Positions 41,041-48,969 of a stretch of 64,000 nt of DNA are shown here, piece by piece. Source of the stretch: Orlajensenia leifsoniae (GTDB lineage Bacteria > Actinomycetota > Actinomycetes > Actinomycetales > Microbacteriaceae); the NCBI RefSeq assembly GCF_004570845.1, contig NZ_SPQZ01000003.1, positions 310,001 through 374,000 on the forward strand, given 5' to 3'. Every line of letters begins with the position of its first letter. Positions within the stretch are counted from its first letter, which is position 1. A model generated the notes under the pieces. The model was not told the DNA's origin, searched no databases, and worked only from the letters and a program-made list of their open reading frames with translations. The position numbers and the translations under genes were made by a program.

Positions 41041-42537
41041 ATGACCAACGAGAACGAGACCGGGGCGGAACCCACGGATCCGCGATTCGCAGCGCTCCCC
41101 TGTCGTCCCGGCAAGATCATCGCGGTGCACCTGAGCTACGTCTCACGGGCCGAACAGCGCGGCCGTCGGCCGTCCGCGCCCTCCTACTTCTTCAAGCCCT
41201 CGAGCTCGGTCGCTGCGTCGGGCGGCACGGTGGAACGCCCCGTCGGCACCGAGTTGCTCGCCTTCGAGGGAGAGATCGCGCTCATCATCGGCACGGAAGC
41301 CCGCCACGTCGGCCAGGAAGCTGCGTGGAGCCATGTCGGCTGGGTGACCGCCTCGAACGATCTCGGGCTCTACGACCTGCGCGCGAACGACAAGGGCTCC
41401 AACGTCCGATCGAAGGGCGGCGACGGGTTCACCCCGATCGGCCCGACGTTGATCGACGCCCGAACCGTGGATCCGTCCGCACTGCGCCTGCGCACCTGGG
41501 TCAACGATGAACTCGTGCAGGACGACTCGACAGCGGAGCTCCTGTTCCCGCTCGCCCAGATCGTCGCCGACCTGTCGCAGCACTTCATCCTGGAGCGGGG
41601 CGACGTCATTCTCACCGGAACGCCGGCCGGTTCGTCGGTCATCGTCCCCGGTGACGTCGTGGAGGTCGAAGTCGACTCTCCGAGTTCCGGCGCGTCCTCC
41701 GGACGACTGACCACGACGGTGACCCAGGCCGAACAGCCGGCCTTCGACGGCTCCCTCGGCTCGCTTCCGGCCGTCGACGACACCCAGCGCGAGGAGGCAT
41801 GGGGGTCGCGAGAACGTGCCGGGCTTCCGGATGCCTCCGTGAGACTCGCCCCGACGCTGCGGGCGAAGCTCGAGAGAGTACCGGTTGCGGGGCTCTCCCA
41901 GCAGTTGCGCAAACGCGGCCTGAACAACGTGACGATCGACGGCGTGCGCCCCCTGCATCCCGGGGCGAAGCTCATCGGGACGGCGAAGACCCTCCGGTTC
42001 GTTCCCAACCGCGAGGACCTCTTCCTGTCGCACGGCGGCGGGTACAACGCCCAGAAGCGCGCCTTCGATGCTGTCGGGGAGGGCGAGGTGATCGTCATCG
42101 AGGCTCGGGGAGAGTCGGGCTCGGGAACCCTCGGCGACATCCTCGCGCTGCGCGCTCAGGCGCAGGCAGCGGCCGGAATCGTCACCGACGGCGGCATCCG
42201 GGATGCCGACGCCGTCGCCGCGGTCGGCATCCCCGTCTACTCCGCCGGCGCCCACCCCGCCGTCCTGGGACGAAAGCACGTCCCGTGGGACGTCGACGTC
42301 ACGATCGCCTGCGGCGGCACCACGGTCCAGCCCGGCGACATCATCGTCGGCGACGCCGATGGCGTGATCGTCATCCCTCCGGCCATCGCCGAGGAGGTCG
42401 CCGACGCCGCCCTGGCACAGGAGGACGAGGACGCCTGGATCGCCGCACGCGTCGCCGAGGGCAACCCGGTCGAGGGCCTGTTCCCGCTCAACGCCGAATG
42501 GCGTGCCCGCTACGACGCCGACACGGGTGCGAGATGA
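41041..42537 (+). CDS. Fusion of FAH-family decarboxylase/isomerase and RraA-like aldolase/decarboxylase
   Basis: 498 residues in two domains. Residues 20-225: FAH fold with metal motif FEGEIA (Glu76, Glu78), SNDLGLYD (Asp107) and the LTGTPAGS loop, as in HpaG-type 2-oxo-hept-3-ene-1,7-dioate-forming enzymes. Linker about 226-265. Residues 265-480: RraA-like fold with ESGSGTLGDILALRAQ and VTDGGIRD (Asp383, Arg387, Asp388), the catalytic set of HMG/CHA aldolases and oxaloacetate decarboxylases. Both sites look intact. No stop or frameshift separates them. First gene of the plus-strand operon; ATG 41041 with AGGGAG. The FAH part probably decarboxylates the 5-oxo-pent-3-ene-1,2,5-tricarboxylate intermediate. 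Confidence 0.85.
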   Translation: MTNENETGAEPTDPRFAALPCRPGKIIAVHLSYVSRAEQRGRRPSAPSYFFKPSSSVAASGGTVERPVGTELLAFEGEIALIIGTEARHVGQEAAWSHVGWVTASNDLGLYDLRANDKGSNVRSKGGDGFTPIGPTLIDARTVDPSALRLRTWVNDELVQDDSTAELLFPLAQIVADLSQHFILERGDVILTGTPAGSSVIVPGDVVEVEVDSPSSGASSGRLTTTVTQAEQPAFDGSLGSLPAVDDTQREEAWGSRERAGLPDASVRLAPTLRAKLERVPVAGLSQQLRKRGLNNVTIDGVRPLHPGAKLIGTAKTLRFVPNREDLFLSHGGGYNAQKRAFDAVGEGEVIVIEARGESGSGTLGDILALRAQAQAAAGIVTDGGIRDADAVAAVGIPVYSAGAHPAVLGRKHVPWDVDVTIACGGTTVQPGDIIVGDADGVIVIPPAIAEEVADAALAQEDEDAWIAARVAEGNPVEGLFPLNAEWRARYDADTGAR

Positions 42538-43217
42538 CCGACGCAGCATCGCTCAGCAAGTCGCAGCTCGCCTATCGGTGGGTTCGCGAGCGCATCACCA
42601 ACCACGAGTTCACGCCCGGCTACCGCCTGGTCCTCGGAACGATCGCCGGCGAGCTGAACATGAGTGTCGTCCCGGTCCGGGAGGCGATCCGTCAGCTCGA
42701 GGCTGAAGGCCTCGTGACGTTCGAGCGCAATGTCGGCGCCCACGTCTCGATGGTCGACGACACGCAGTATCGATTCAGCATGCAGGCGCTCAGCATCCTC
42801 GAGGGGACTGCGACAGCACTGGCAGCGCGACGGCTGACCGCTGACGACGTGCGGCGGGCGCGACAGATCAACGAGCTCATGATCGGACGCCTCGACGAGT
42901 TCGAACCGCGCGCGTTCACTGCACTCAATCACCAGTTCCATTCCGCCCTGTACGCCAAGTGCGCGAATCCGCGCATGCTCGAACTCGTGGAGTCGGAGTG
43001 GGCGCGCCTCGGTCACCTGCGTGACTCGACCTTCAGCTTCGTGCCCGGCCGGGCACAGGAGTCGGTGCGCGAACACGAGAACATCCTCGTGCTGATCGAG
43101 ACGGGCGCTCCGCTCGGCGAGATCGAGAAGATGGCTCGCCGACACCGGTCCGCGACCCTGGACGCCTACATGATCCACGAACACCCTGACGAGGCCCTCG
43201 GCCTCCCGGCATTCTGA
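42534..43217 (+). CDS. GntR-family (FCD) transcriptional regulator of the homoprotocatechuate operon
   Basis: 227 residues. Winged helix residues 8-72 (GELNMSVVPVREAIRQLEAEGLV) and an FCD domain to the end with LNHQFHSALY and VREHENIL as metal-binding segments. It overlaps the fusion gene by four bases (ATGA) and precedes hpaE by 19, so it is inside the operon it should control. Effector probably an aromatic acid or ring-cleavage product. Confidence 0.88.
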   Translation: MTDAASLSKSQLAYRWVRERITNHEFTPGYRLVLGTIAGELNMSVVPVREAIRQLEAEGLVTFERNVGAHVSMVDDTQYRFSMQALSILEGTATALAARRLTADDVRRARQINELMIGRLDEFEPRAFTALNHQFHSALYAKCANPRMLELVESEWARLGHLRDSTFSFVPGRAQESVREHENILVLIETGAPLGEIEKMARRHRSATLDAYMIHEHPDEALGLPAF

Positions 43218-43236
43218 CCCTTCCATTGGAGAACCC

Positions 43237-44754
43237 ATGACCGAGACAAGCCCTGCGCTCGACCAGCGCCATGTGCCGGCCGATCTGCCCTCACGCATCC
43301 AGCACTACATCGACGGTGAGTTCGTCGACTCGGTCGATGGCGACACCTTCGACGTGCTCGAGCCCGTCTCGAACGAGGTGTACGTCCACGCCGCCGCCGG
43401 CAAGAAGGCCGACATCGACCTCGCCGTCGCTGCAGCCACCCGGGCCTTCAAGGACGGACCGTGGCGGCGGATGCTGCCGCGCGAGCGTTCTCGGATCCTG
43501 CATCGCATCGCCGACCTCGTCGAGCTGCGCGACGCCCGGCTGGCCGAGCTCGAGTCCTTCGACTCGGGGCTGCCGATCACGCAGGCCCTCGGCCAGGCAC
43601 GCCGCGCAGCGGAGAACTTCCGGTTCTTCGCCGACCTGATCGTGGCGCAGGCCGACGACACCTTCAAGGTCCCCGGCCGTCAGATCAACTACGTCAATCG
43701 CAAGCCGATCGGCGTCGCGGGGCTCATCACGCCGTGGAACACGCCCTTCATGCTGGAGTCGTGGAAGCTCGGGCCCGCCCTCGCCAGCGGAAACACCGTC
43801 GTCCTGAAGCCCGCCGAGTTCACGCCGCTGTCGGCATCGCTGTGGGCCGGCATCTTCGAGGAGGCCGGCCTGCCGAAGGGAGTCTTCAATCTCGTCAACG
43901 GGCTCGGCGAGGAGGCTGGCGACGCGCTCGTGAAGCACCCCGACGTGCCGCTCATCTCCTTCACGGGCGAGAGCCGGACCGGCCAGATCATCTTCGGCAA
44001 TGCCGCGCCCTTCCTCAAGGGCCTCTCGATGGAACTCGGCGGGAAGAGCCCCGCGGTCGTCTTCGCCGACGCCGACCTGGAGGCCGCAGTGGACGCGACG
44101 ATCTTCGGCGTCTTCTCCCTCAACGGCGAGCGCTGCACGGCCGGATCCCGCATCCTGGTCCAGCGTGACGTCTACGACGAGTTCGTCGAGCGCTATGCGG
44201 CGCAGGCGAAGCGCGTCAAGGTCGGCTATCCCCACGACCCTGCCACGGAGGTCGGGGCGCTCGTCCATCCCGAGCACTTCGACAAGGTCATGGGCTACGT
44301 CGAGATCGGCAAGAGCGAGGGGCGGCTCGTCGCCGGGGGTGGACGACCCGAAGGCTTCGAGTTCGGCAACTTCGTCGCACCGACGGTCTTCGCCGACGTG
44401 CCTCCCGACGCTCGCATCTTCCAGGAGGAGATCTTCGGTCCCGTCGTCGCGATCACTCCGTTCGACACCGACGCCGAGGCACTCGCGCTCGCGAACGACA
44501 CCAAGTACGGCCTCGCCGCCTACATCTGGACGAACGACCTCAAGCGTGCTCACAACTTCTCCCAAGCCGTGGAGGCCGGAATGGTCTGGCTGAACTCGAA
44601 CAACGTCCGCGACCTGCGCACGCCCTTCGGCGGCGTCAAGGCCTCAGGCCTCGGCCATGAGGGCGGGTACCGGTCGATCGACTTCTACACCGACCAGCAG
44701 GCCGTGCACATCACCCTCGGCGAGGTTCACAACCCGACCTTCGGCAAGCACTAG
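43237..44754 (+). CDS. hpaE: 5-carboxymethyl-2-hydroxymuconate semialdehyde dehydrogenase
   Basis: 505 residues, NAD-dependent aldehyde dehydrogenase. Catalytic Cys300 in NGERCTAGS and Glu266 in MELGGKSP; WNTPFMLESWKLGPALASGN is the usual HpaE/2-hydroxymuconic semialdehyde pattern. It oxidises the ring-cleavage product of the dioxygenase encoded next. ATG 43237 has TTGGAG. A 94-base gap follows. Confidence 0.92.
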   Translation: MTETSPALDQRHVPADLPSRIQHYIDGEFVDSVDGDTFDVLEPVSNEVYVHAAAGKKADIDLAVAAATRAFKDGPWRRMLPRERSRILHRIADLVELRDARLAELESFDSGLPITQALGQARRAAENFRFFADLIVAQADDTFKVPGRQINYVNRKPIGVAGLITPWNTPFMLESWKLGPALASGNTVVLKPAEFTPLSASLWAGIFEEAGLPKGVFNLVNGLGEEAGDALVKHPDVPLISFTGESRTGQIIFGNAAPFLKGLSMELGGKSPAVVFADADLEAAVDATIFGVFSLNGERCTAGSRILVQRDVYDEFVERYAAQAKRVKVGYPHDPATEVGALVHPEHFDKVMGYVEIGKSEGRLVAGGGRPEGFEFGNFVAPTVFADVPPDARIFQEEIFGPVVAITPFDTDAEALALANDTKYGLAAYIWTNDLKRAHNFSQAVEAGMVWLNSNNVRDLRTPFGGVKASGLGHEGGYRSIDFYTDQQAVHITLGEVHNPTFGKH

Positions 44755-44848
44755 CCGTCGAGCTGCCGAGTACCGGTCGCGCACTGGCGCGGGCCATCGC
44801 AGGGCGGCTCCTCTCCCACTCACCCCCATCACCGGCAAGGACGCTGAC

Positions 44849-46015
44849 ATGAACGACAAGACCGCCAAGACGCTCACCTCCTCGGGCTTCTTCGTCTCGC
44901 AGGAAGCCCCCATCGAGACCGACAACCCCGTTGCGACCCCGCAGTCCTCCCCGCCCGACATCCTGCGGTGCGCCTACATGGAACTGGTCGTGACCGACCT
45001 CGCCGCTTCACGCCAGTTCTACGTCGACGTGCTCGGGCTGCACGTGACGGAAGAGGACTCCGATGCCGTCTACCTGCGGTCGACCGAGGAGTTCATCCAC
45101 CACAACCTCGTGCTGCGCCAGGGCACCGTCGCCGCGGTCGCCGCGTTCTCCTATCGCGTGCGGTCTGCCGAAGACCTCGACAAGGCCGTCGCCTATTACA
45201 CGGAGCTCGGATGCCGCATCGAGCGCCGGGCGGAGGGGTTCGTCAAGGGCATCGGCGATTCCGTCCGAGTCGAGGATCCACTCGGCTTCCCGTACGAGTT
45301 CTTCTTCCAGACGGACCACGTCGAGCGGCTGTCGTGGCGCTACGACCTGCACACCCCCGGTGAACTCGTGCGTCTCGACCACTTCAACCAGGTGACCCCC
45401 GACGTTCCCCGAGCAGTGAAGTTCATGCAGGACCTCGGCTTCCGAGTGACCGAGGACATCCAGGACGACGAGGGCACCGTCTACGCCGCGTGGATGCGCC
45501 GCAAGCCCACGGTGCACGACACCGCCATGACCGGCGGTGACGGACCACGGATGCATCACGTCGCCTTCGCGACGCACGAGAAGCACAACATCCTCGCCAT
45601 CTGCGACAAGCTCGGAGCCCTGCGTCGCTCGGATGCGATCGAACGCGGGCCCGGACGCCACGGCGTCTCGAACGCCTTCTACCTCTACCTGCGCGACCCC
45701 GACGGCCACAGGGTCGAGATCTACACCCAGGACTACTACACGGGCGATCCCGACAACCCCGTCATCACCTGGGATGTGCACGACAACCAGCGACGCGACT
45801 GGTGGGGGAACCCGGTGGTGCCGTCCTGGTACACCGAGGCCTCCCTCGTGCTCGATCTCGACGGCAACCCGCAGCCCGTCGTGGCCCGCACCGACACCTC
45901 CGAGATGGCCGTCACCATCGGAGCCGACGGCTTCTCGTACACCCGCCCGGGCGAGGCCGAGGCGTCCCTGCCCGAGTGGAAACAGGGCGAGTACAAGCTC
46001 GGCCACCAGCTCTGA
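44849..46015 (+). CDS. hpaD: Homoprotocatechuate (3,4-dihydroxyphenylacetate) 2,3-dioxygenase
   Basis: 388 residues, type I extradiol dioxygenase (vicinal oxygen chelate fold), very close to the Brevibacterium fuscum enzyme as I remember it. Metal ligands His178 (RLDHFN), His237 (RMHHVAF) and Glu290 (HRVEIYTQDYY), and the acid-base His223 (TVHDTA), all match with a constant 23-residue offset, which is an N-terminal extension rich in Thr/Ser/Pro. It opens the homoprotocatechuate ring to 5-carboxymethyl-2-hydroxymuconate semialdehyde. ATG 44849 has AAGGA seven bases upstream. Confidence 0.95.
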   Translation: MNDKTAKTLTSSGFFVSQEAPIETDNPVATPQSSPPDILRCAYMELVVTDLAASRQFYVDVLGLHVTEEDSDAVYLRSTEEFIHHNLVLRQGTVAAVAAFSYRVRSAEDLDKAVAYYTELGCRIERRAEGFVKGIGDSVRVEDPLGFPYEFFFQTDHVERLSWRYDLHTPGELVRLDHFNQVTPDVPRAVKFMQDLGFRVTEDIQDDEGTVYAAWMRRKPTVHDTAMTGGDGPRMHHVAFATHEKHNILAICDKLGALRRSDAIERGPGRHGVSNAFYLYLRDPDGHRVEIYTQDYYTGDPDNPVITWDVHDNQRRDWWGNPVVPSWYTEASLVLDLDGNPQPVVARTDTSEMAVTIGADGFSYTRPGEAEASLPEWKQGEYKLGHQL

Positions 46016-46049
46016 CCGCCCGATAGCGTGATCACGAGAGGAGAGACGG

Positions 46050-46835
46050 ATGCTGCAGCCTGAGACCATCGCGGAGATCGCCGACGAGCTCGCCGAAGCC
46101 GACCGGACGCACAGTGTGATCCCGAGGATCACGGCACGGCATCCCGAAGCCACCATCGAGGACTCGTATGCGATCCAGGGGGTCTGGCGCGACAAGAACA
46201 TCGCGGCAGGGCGCACCCTTGTCGGCCGGAAGATCGGGCTGACCTCCAAGGCGATGCAGGAGGCCACGGGGATCACCGAACCGGACTACGGCGTCATGTT
46301 CGACGACACCGTGCACGCCAGCGGCGCTGAGATCCCGGTCGACCAGTTCTCCAACGTGCGCATCGAGGTCGAACTCGCGTTCGTGCTGAAGGCGCCTCTC
46401 GAAGGACCCGACTGCACTCTCGACGACGCGCTAGCAGCGATCGACTACGCCGTGCCCGCGCTGGAGATCCTCAACTCGCACATCGAGCTCGAGGGTCGAA
46501 CCATCGTCGACACGATCTCCGACAACGCGGCCTACGGCGGCATGGTTCTGGGCGACGTGCGCAAACGGCCCGCCGAGATCGACCTGCGCTGGGTTCCCGC
46601 GCTTCTGTACCGCAACGGCGAGATCACCGAGACGGGCGTCGCCGCCGGCGTGCTCGACCATCCGGCCACCGGTGTCGCGTGGCTCGCCAACAAGTTCCAC
46701 CAGCACGGCAGCAGACTCGAGGCCGGGGAGATCATCCTGGCCGGATCCTTCACGCGTCCCATGTGGGTCTCGCGCGGAGATGTCGTGCTGTGCGACTACG
46801 GACCGATGGGATCGATCACATGTCACTTCATCTGA
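46050..46835 (+). CDS. hpaH: 2-oxo-hept-4-ene-1,7-dioate hydratase
   Basis: 261 residues, FAH-like hydratase family (MhpD/HpaH): GRKIGLTSKAMQEATGI, metal motif IEVELAFVL, and the end DYGPMGSITCHF. It hydrates the decarboxylated intermediate to 4-hydroxy-2-oxoheptanedioate for the aldolase. ATG 46050 follows GGAGAG. Overlaps hpaI by 16 bases. Confidence 0.93.
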   Translation: MLQPETIAEIADELAEADRTHSVIPRITARHPEATIEDSYAIQGVWRDKNIAAGRTLVGRKIGLTSKAMQEATGITEPDYGVMFDDTVHASGAEIPVDQFSNVRIEVELAFVLKAPLEGPDCTLDDALAAIDYAVPALEILNSHIELEGRTIVDTISDNAAYGGMVLGDVRKRPAEIDLRWVPALLYRNGEITETGVAAGVLDHPATGVAWLANKFHQHGSRLEAGEIILAGSFTRPMWVSRGDVVLCDYGPMGSITCHFI

Positions 46836-47623
46836 AGCCCACCCTGCGCCACGATCTCGCCGAGGCCTCGCGTCCGCTGGCGGGAATCTGGGCATGTTCG
46901 GGCTCCGCGCTGGTGGCCGAGATCTGCGCGGGTTCAGGCCTGGACTGGATGCTCATCGACATGGAGCACTCCCCGAACGGTCTCGAGTCCGTCCTCGCTC
47001 AACTGCAGGCCGTCGCCGCCTACCCGATCACTCCGGTCGTGCGCGTGCCCATCGGAGACGTCGTCACCATCAAGCAGGTGCTCGACCTCGGTGCGCAGAC
47101 CCTCCTCGTGCCGATGGTCTCGACGGCCGCCGAGGCGAGGGCACTCGTCGAGGCCGTGCACTACCCGCCGCGCGGCAGGCGCGGCGTGGGATCCGCGCTC
47201 GCACGCTCCGGCCGCTGGAATCGTGTCGACGACTACCTCCGGAACGCGGGCGACCACGTCTGCCTCCTCGTGCAGATCGAGACGACGGAGGGCGTGGAGA
47301 ACGCGGCCGACATCGCCGGAGTCGACGGCATCGACGGGGTGTTCGTCGGACCCTCGGACCTGGCCGCCTCGATGGGCCTGCTCGGTCAGCAGACCCATCC
47401 CGACGTGGTCGCATCCGTGCGTCGAACCTTCGACGCCGTGCGAGCCGCGGGGAAGCCGGTGGGCGTCAACGCCTTCGACCCGGCCGTCGCCGACGCCTAT
47501 GCCGACGCGGGCGCGTCCTTCATCCTGGTCGACGCTGACGTCGCGCTCCTCGCTCGAGGATCCGAAGCCCTCGCGGCCCGGTGGATCTCCGGAACGGATG
47601 CATCCGGCCGCCCCTCGTACTGA
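46820..47623 (+). CDS. hpaI: 4-hydroxy-2-oxoheptane-1,7-dioate aldolase
   Basis: 267 residues, class II HpaI/HpcH aldolase: catalytic His50 and Glu49 region (LIDMEHSPNG), Arg75 (VVRVP), Glu in VQIETTEG and Asp in FVGPSDLAASMG. It yields pyruvate and succinic semialdehyde, completing the pathway. Starts inside the hpaH coding end. Last gene of the operon, followed by a strong terminator. Confidence 0.94.
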   Translation: MSLHLKPTLRHDLAEASRPLAGIWACSGSALVAEICAGSGLDWMLIDMEHSPNGLESVLAQLQAVAAYPITPVVRVPIGDVVTIKQVLDLGAQTLLVPMVSTAAEARALVEAVHYPPRGRRGVGSALARSGRWNRVDDYLRNAGDHVCLLVQIETTEGVENAADIAGVDGIDGVFVGPSDLAASMGLLGQQTHPDVVASVRRTFDAVRAAGKPVGVNAFDPAVADAYADAGASFILVDADVALLARGSEALAARWISGTDASGRPSY

Positions 47624-47692
47624 GCATCCGTCGAGGACCTGACCAGGGCCCGGCGAGCACGCGGCCGGTCCGTCGGCGCCCCAGATACGAGA

Positions 47693-47722
47693 AAAGGCCG
47701 GATCCCTGAGGATCCGGCCTTT
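47693..47722. terminator. Rho-independent-like bidirectional terminator
   Basis: AAAGGCCGGATCC (47693-47705), loop CTGA, GGATCCGGCCTTT (47710-47722): a perfect 13-bp stem whose ends are A/T runs. It ends the homoprotocatechuate operon on the plus strand and the tRNA-Leu transcript on the minus strand. Confidence 0.88.
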
Positions 47723-47731
47723 CACCATATC

Positions 47732-47818
47732 TGGTGCGCGAGGGGGGACTTGAACCCCCACACCCTTGCGAGTACTGGCACCTGAAGCCAGCGCGTCTGC
47801 CAATTCCGCCACTCGCGC
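47732..47818 (-). tRNA. tRNA-Leu (anticodon CAG)
   Basis: Read on the minus strand: acceptor GCGCGAG pairs with CTCGCGC, a long (type II) variable arm, anticodon stem CTGGC/GCCAG with loop TTCAGGT (anticodon CAG, reads CUG), T arm GGGGGTTCAAGTCCCCC, discriminator A and encoded CCA (47734-47732). In mycobacteria a tRNA-Leu lies at the same place beside fhaA, so the location is conserved. A possible -10 GATAAT is at 47862-47857. Confidence 0.97.
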
Positions 47819-48156
47819 ACGCTTGGTCACACCCGAGGGCGAACCAACCCAGTGACATTATCATTTTCTCCCGCCATAAGCCATTTGAGCCGATCGGGCG
47901 GCCGGTACCCGACCACTGACGCCGACGTGACGCGATTCGACCTTCGAATGCGCCGTGAACGTCGATTCGCGTCATCTCGGTGAGGGGGCATCCGCGAGCG
48001 CCCTGATCAGGTCATCCGCACGAATGCGCACGAATGGAAACGCCGCCCGTGCTCGCATCCCCCGGCGAATGCGCAATAGGCTCGTTTCCGTACTGCAGGG
48101 GTCGACGGCGACCCTTTCTCGCTCACTACTTCACTGAAGCCGAGATGGGGGCCCGC
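47819..48156. other. Intergenic region between tRNA-Leu and the phosphoglucomutase gene
   Basis: 338 bases. The left part should hold the tRNA promoter (GATAAT at 47862-47857 on the minus strand). The right part has TAGGCT (48077-48082) as a possible -10 for the plus-strand genes. A 60-codon open frame at 47955-48137 has no family resemblance or ribosome-binding site. Nothing else recognised. Confidence 0.4.
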
Positions 48157-48969
48157 ATGACGGACACCACTGAAGAAACTCCACCCGACCTGCTGCGCGG
48201 ACGCGACATCCGTGCCTTCCTGTTCGACCTCGACGGCGTGCTCACGCCGACCGCCGAGGTGCACATGCACGCCTGGGCACGGCTGTTCACGCCCTACCTC
48301 GAGAGCCACGGCGCCGCGCCCTACGTCGAGCAGGACTACTTCGACCACATCGACGGCAAGCCGCGCTTCGACGGCGTGCGCGACCTGCTCGCCTCCCGCG
48401 GCATCGAGCTCGAGCCCGGGACTCCGGATGCCGACCCGGCCGACGACACGGTCTGGGGCCTGGGCAACCGCAAGAACACCGTCTTCAACGACACCATCAC
48501 CGAGGAGGGCGTGGCCGCCTATCCCGCCTCGCTCGCGTTCCTCGAGGCCGTCATCGCGGACGGCTACGAGGTCGCCGTGGTCTCCAGCTCCAAGAACGCG
48601 CCTGCGGTGCTCGCGGCGGCGGGCATCGCCGACCGGTTCGAGATCGTCGTCGACGGGAACGTCGCGGCCGGCCTCGGCCTGCCGGGCAAGCCGGCGCCCG
48701 ATACCTATATACATGCGGCGAAGGCGCTCGGCCTCACCGTACTCGAGTGCGCTGTCGTCGAAGACGCCGTCTCGGGCGTCCAGTCCGGTGCCCGCGGCGC
48801 CTTCGGCCTCGTCATCGGCGTCGATCGCGGCGTCGGACGCAAGGTGCTGCAGGATGCCGGAGCCGACGTCGTCGTGGAGGAGCTCGACGAGCTGATCGAC
48901 GCCGTCGCCAGAGACACCGAGCAGAACGACGAGATCACGGACGCCGTGAACCACAAGGAGAGCAAGTGA
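48157..48969 (+). CDS. pgmB: HAD-superfamily hydrolase, beta-phosphoglucomutase type
   Basis: 270 residues. Nucleophile Asp24 and acid/base Asp26 in FLFDLDGVL, a helical cap (about residues 35-115), SSSKN (motif II), GKPAPDTY (motif III Lys) and VEDAVSGVQSG (motif IV). It converts beta-glucose-1-phosphate, the product of the phosphorylase encoded next, to glucose-6-phosphate. ATG 48157; ATG 48145 is a possible start four codons earlier. The stop overlaps the GH65 GTG. Confidence 0.9.
   Translation: MTDTTEETPPDLLRGRDIRAFLFDLDGVLTPTAEVHMHAWARLFTPYLESHGAAPYVEQDYFDHIDGKPRFDGVRDLLASRGIELEPGTPDADPADDTVWGLGNRKNTVFNDTITEEGVAAYPASLAFLEAVIADGYEVAVVSSSKNAPAVLAAAGIADRFEIVVDGNVAAGLGLPGKPAPDTYIHAAKALGLTVLECAVVEDAVSGVQSGARGAFGLVIGVDRGVGRKVLQDAGADVVVEELDELIDAVARDTEQNDEITDAVNHKESK

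Noticed and set aside
41041-42537. FAH-RraA fusion as a sequencing artefact joining two genes
   Set aside because: No frameshift is needed: one frame, a plausible linker, and a single ribosome-binding site at the start; no internal start with a Shine-Dalgarno was evident in the linker.
47955-48137. 60-codon open frame between tRNA-Leu and pgmB
   Set aside because: No ribosome-binding site, no family resemblance, ordinary length for chance in this composition.
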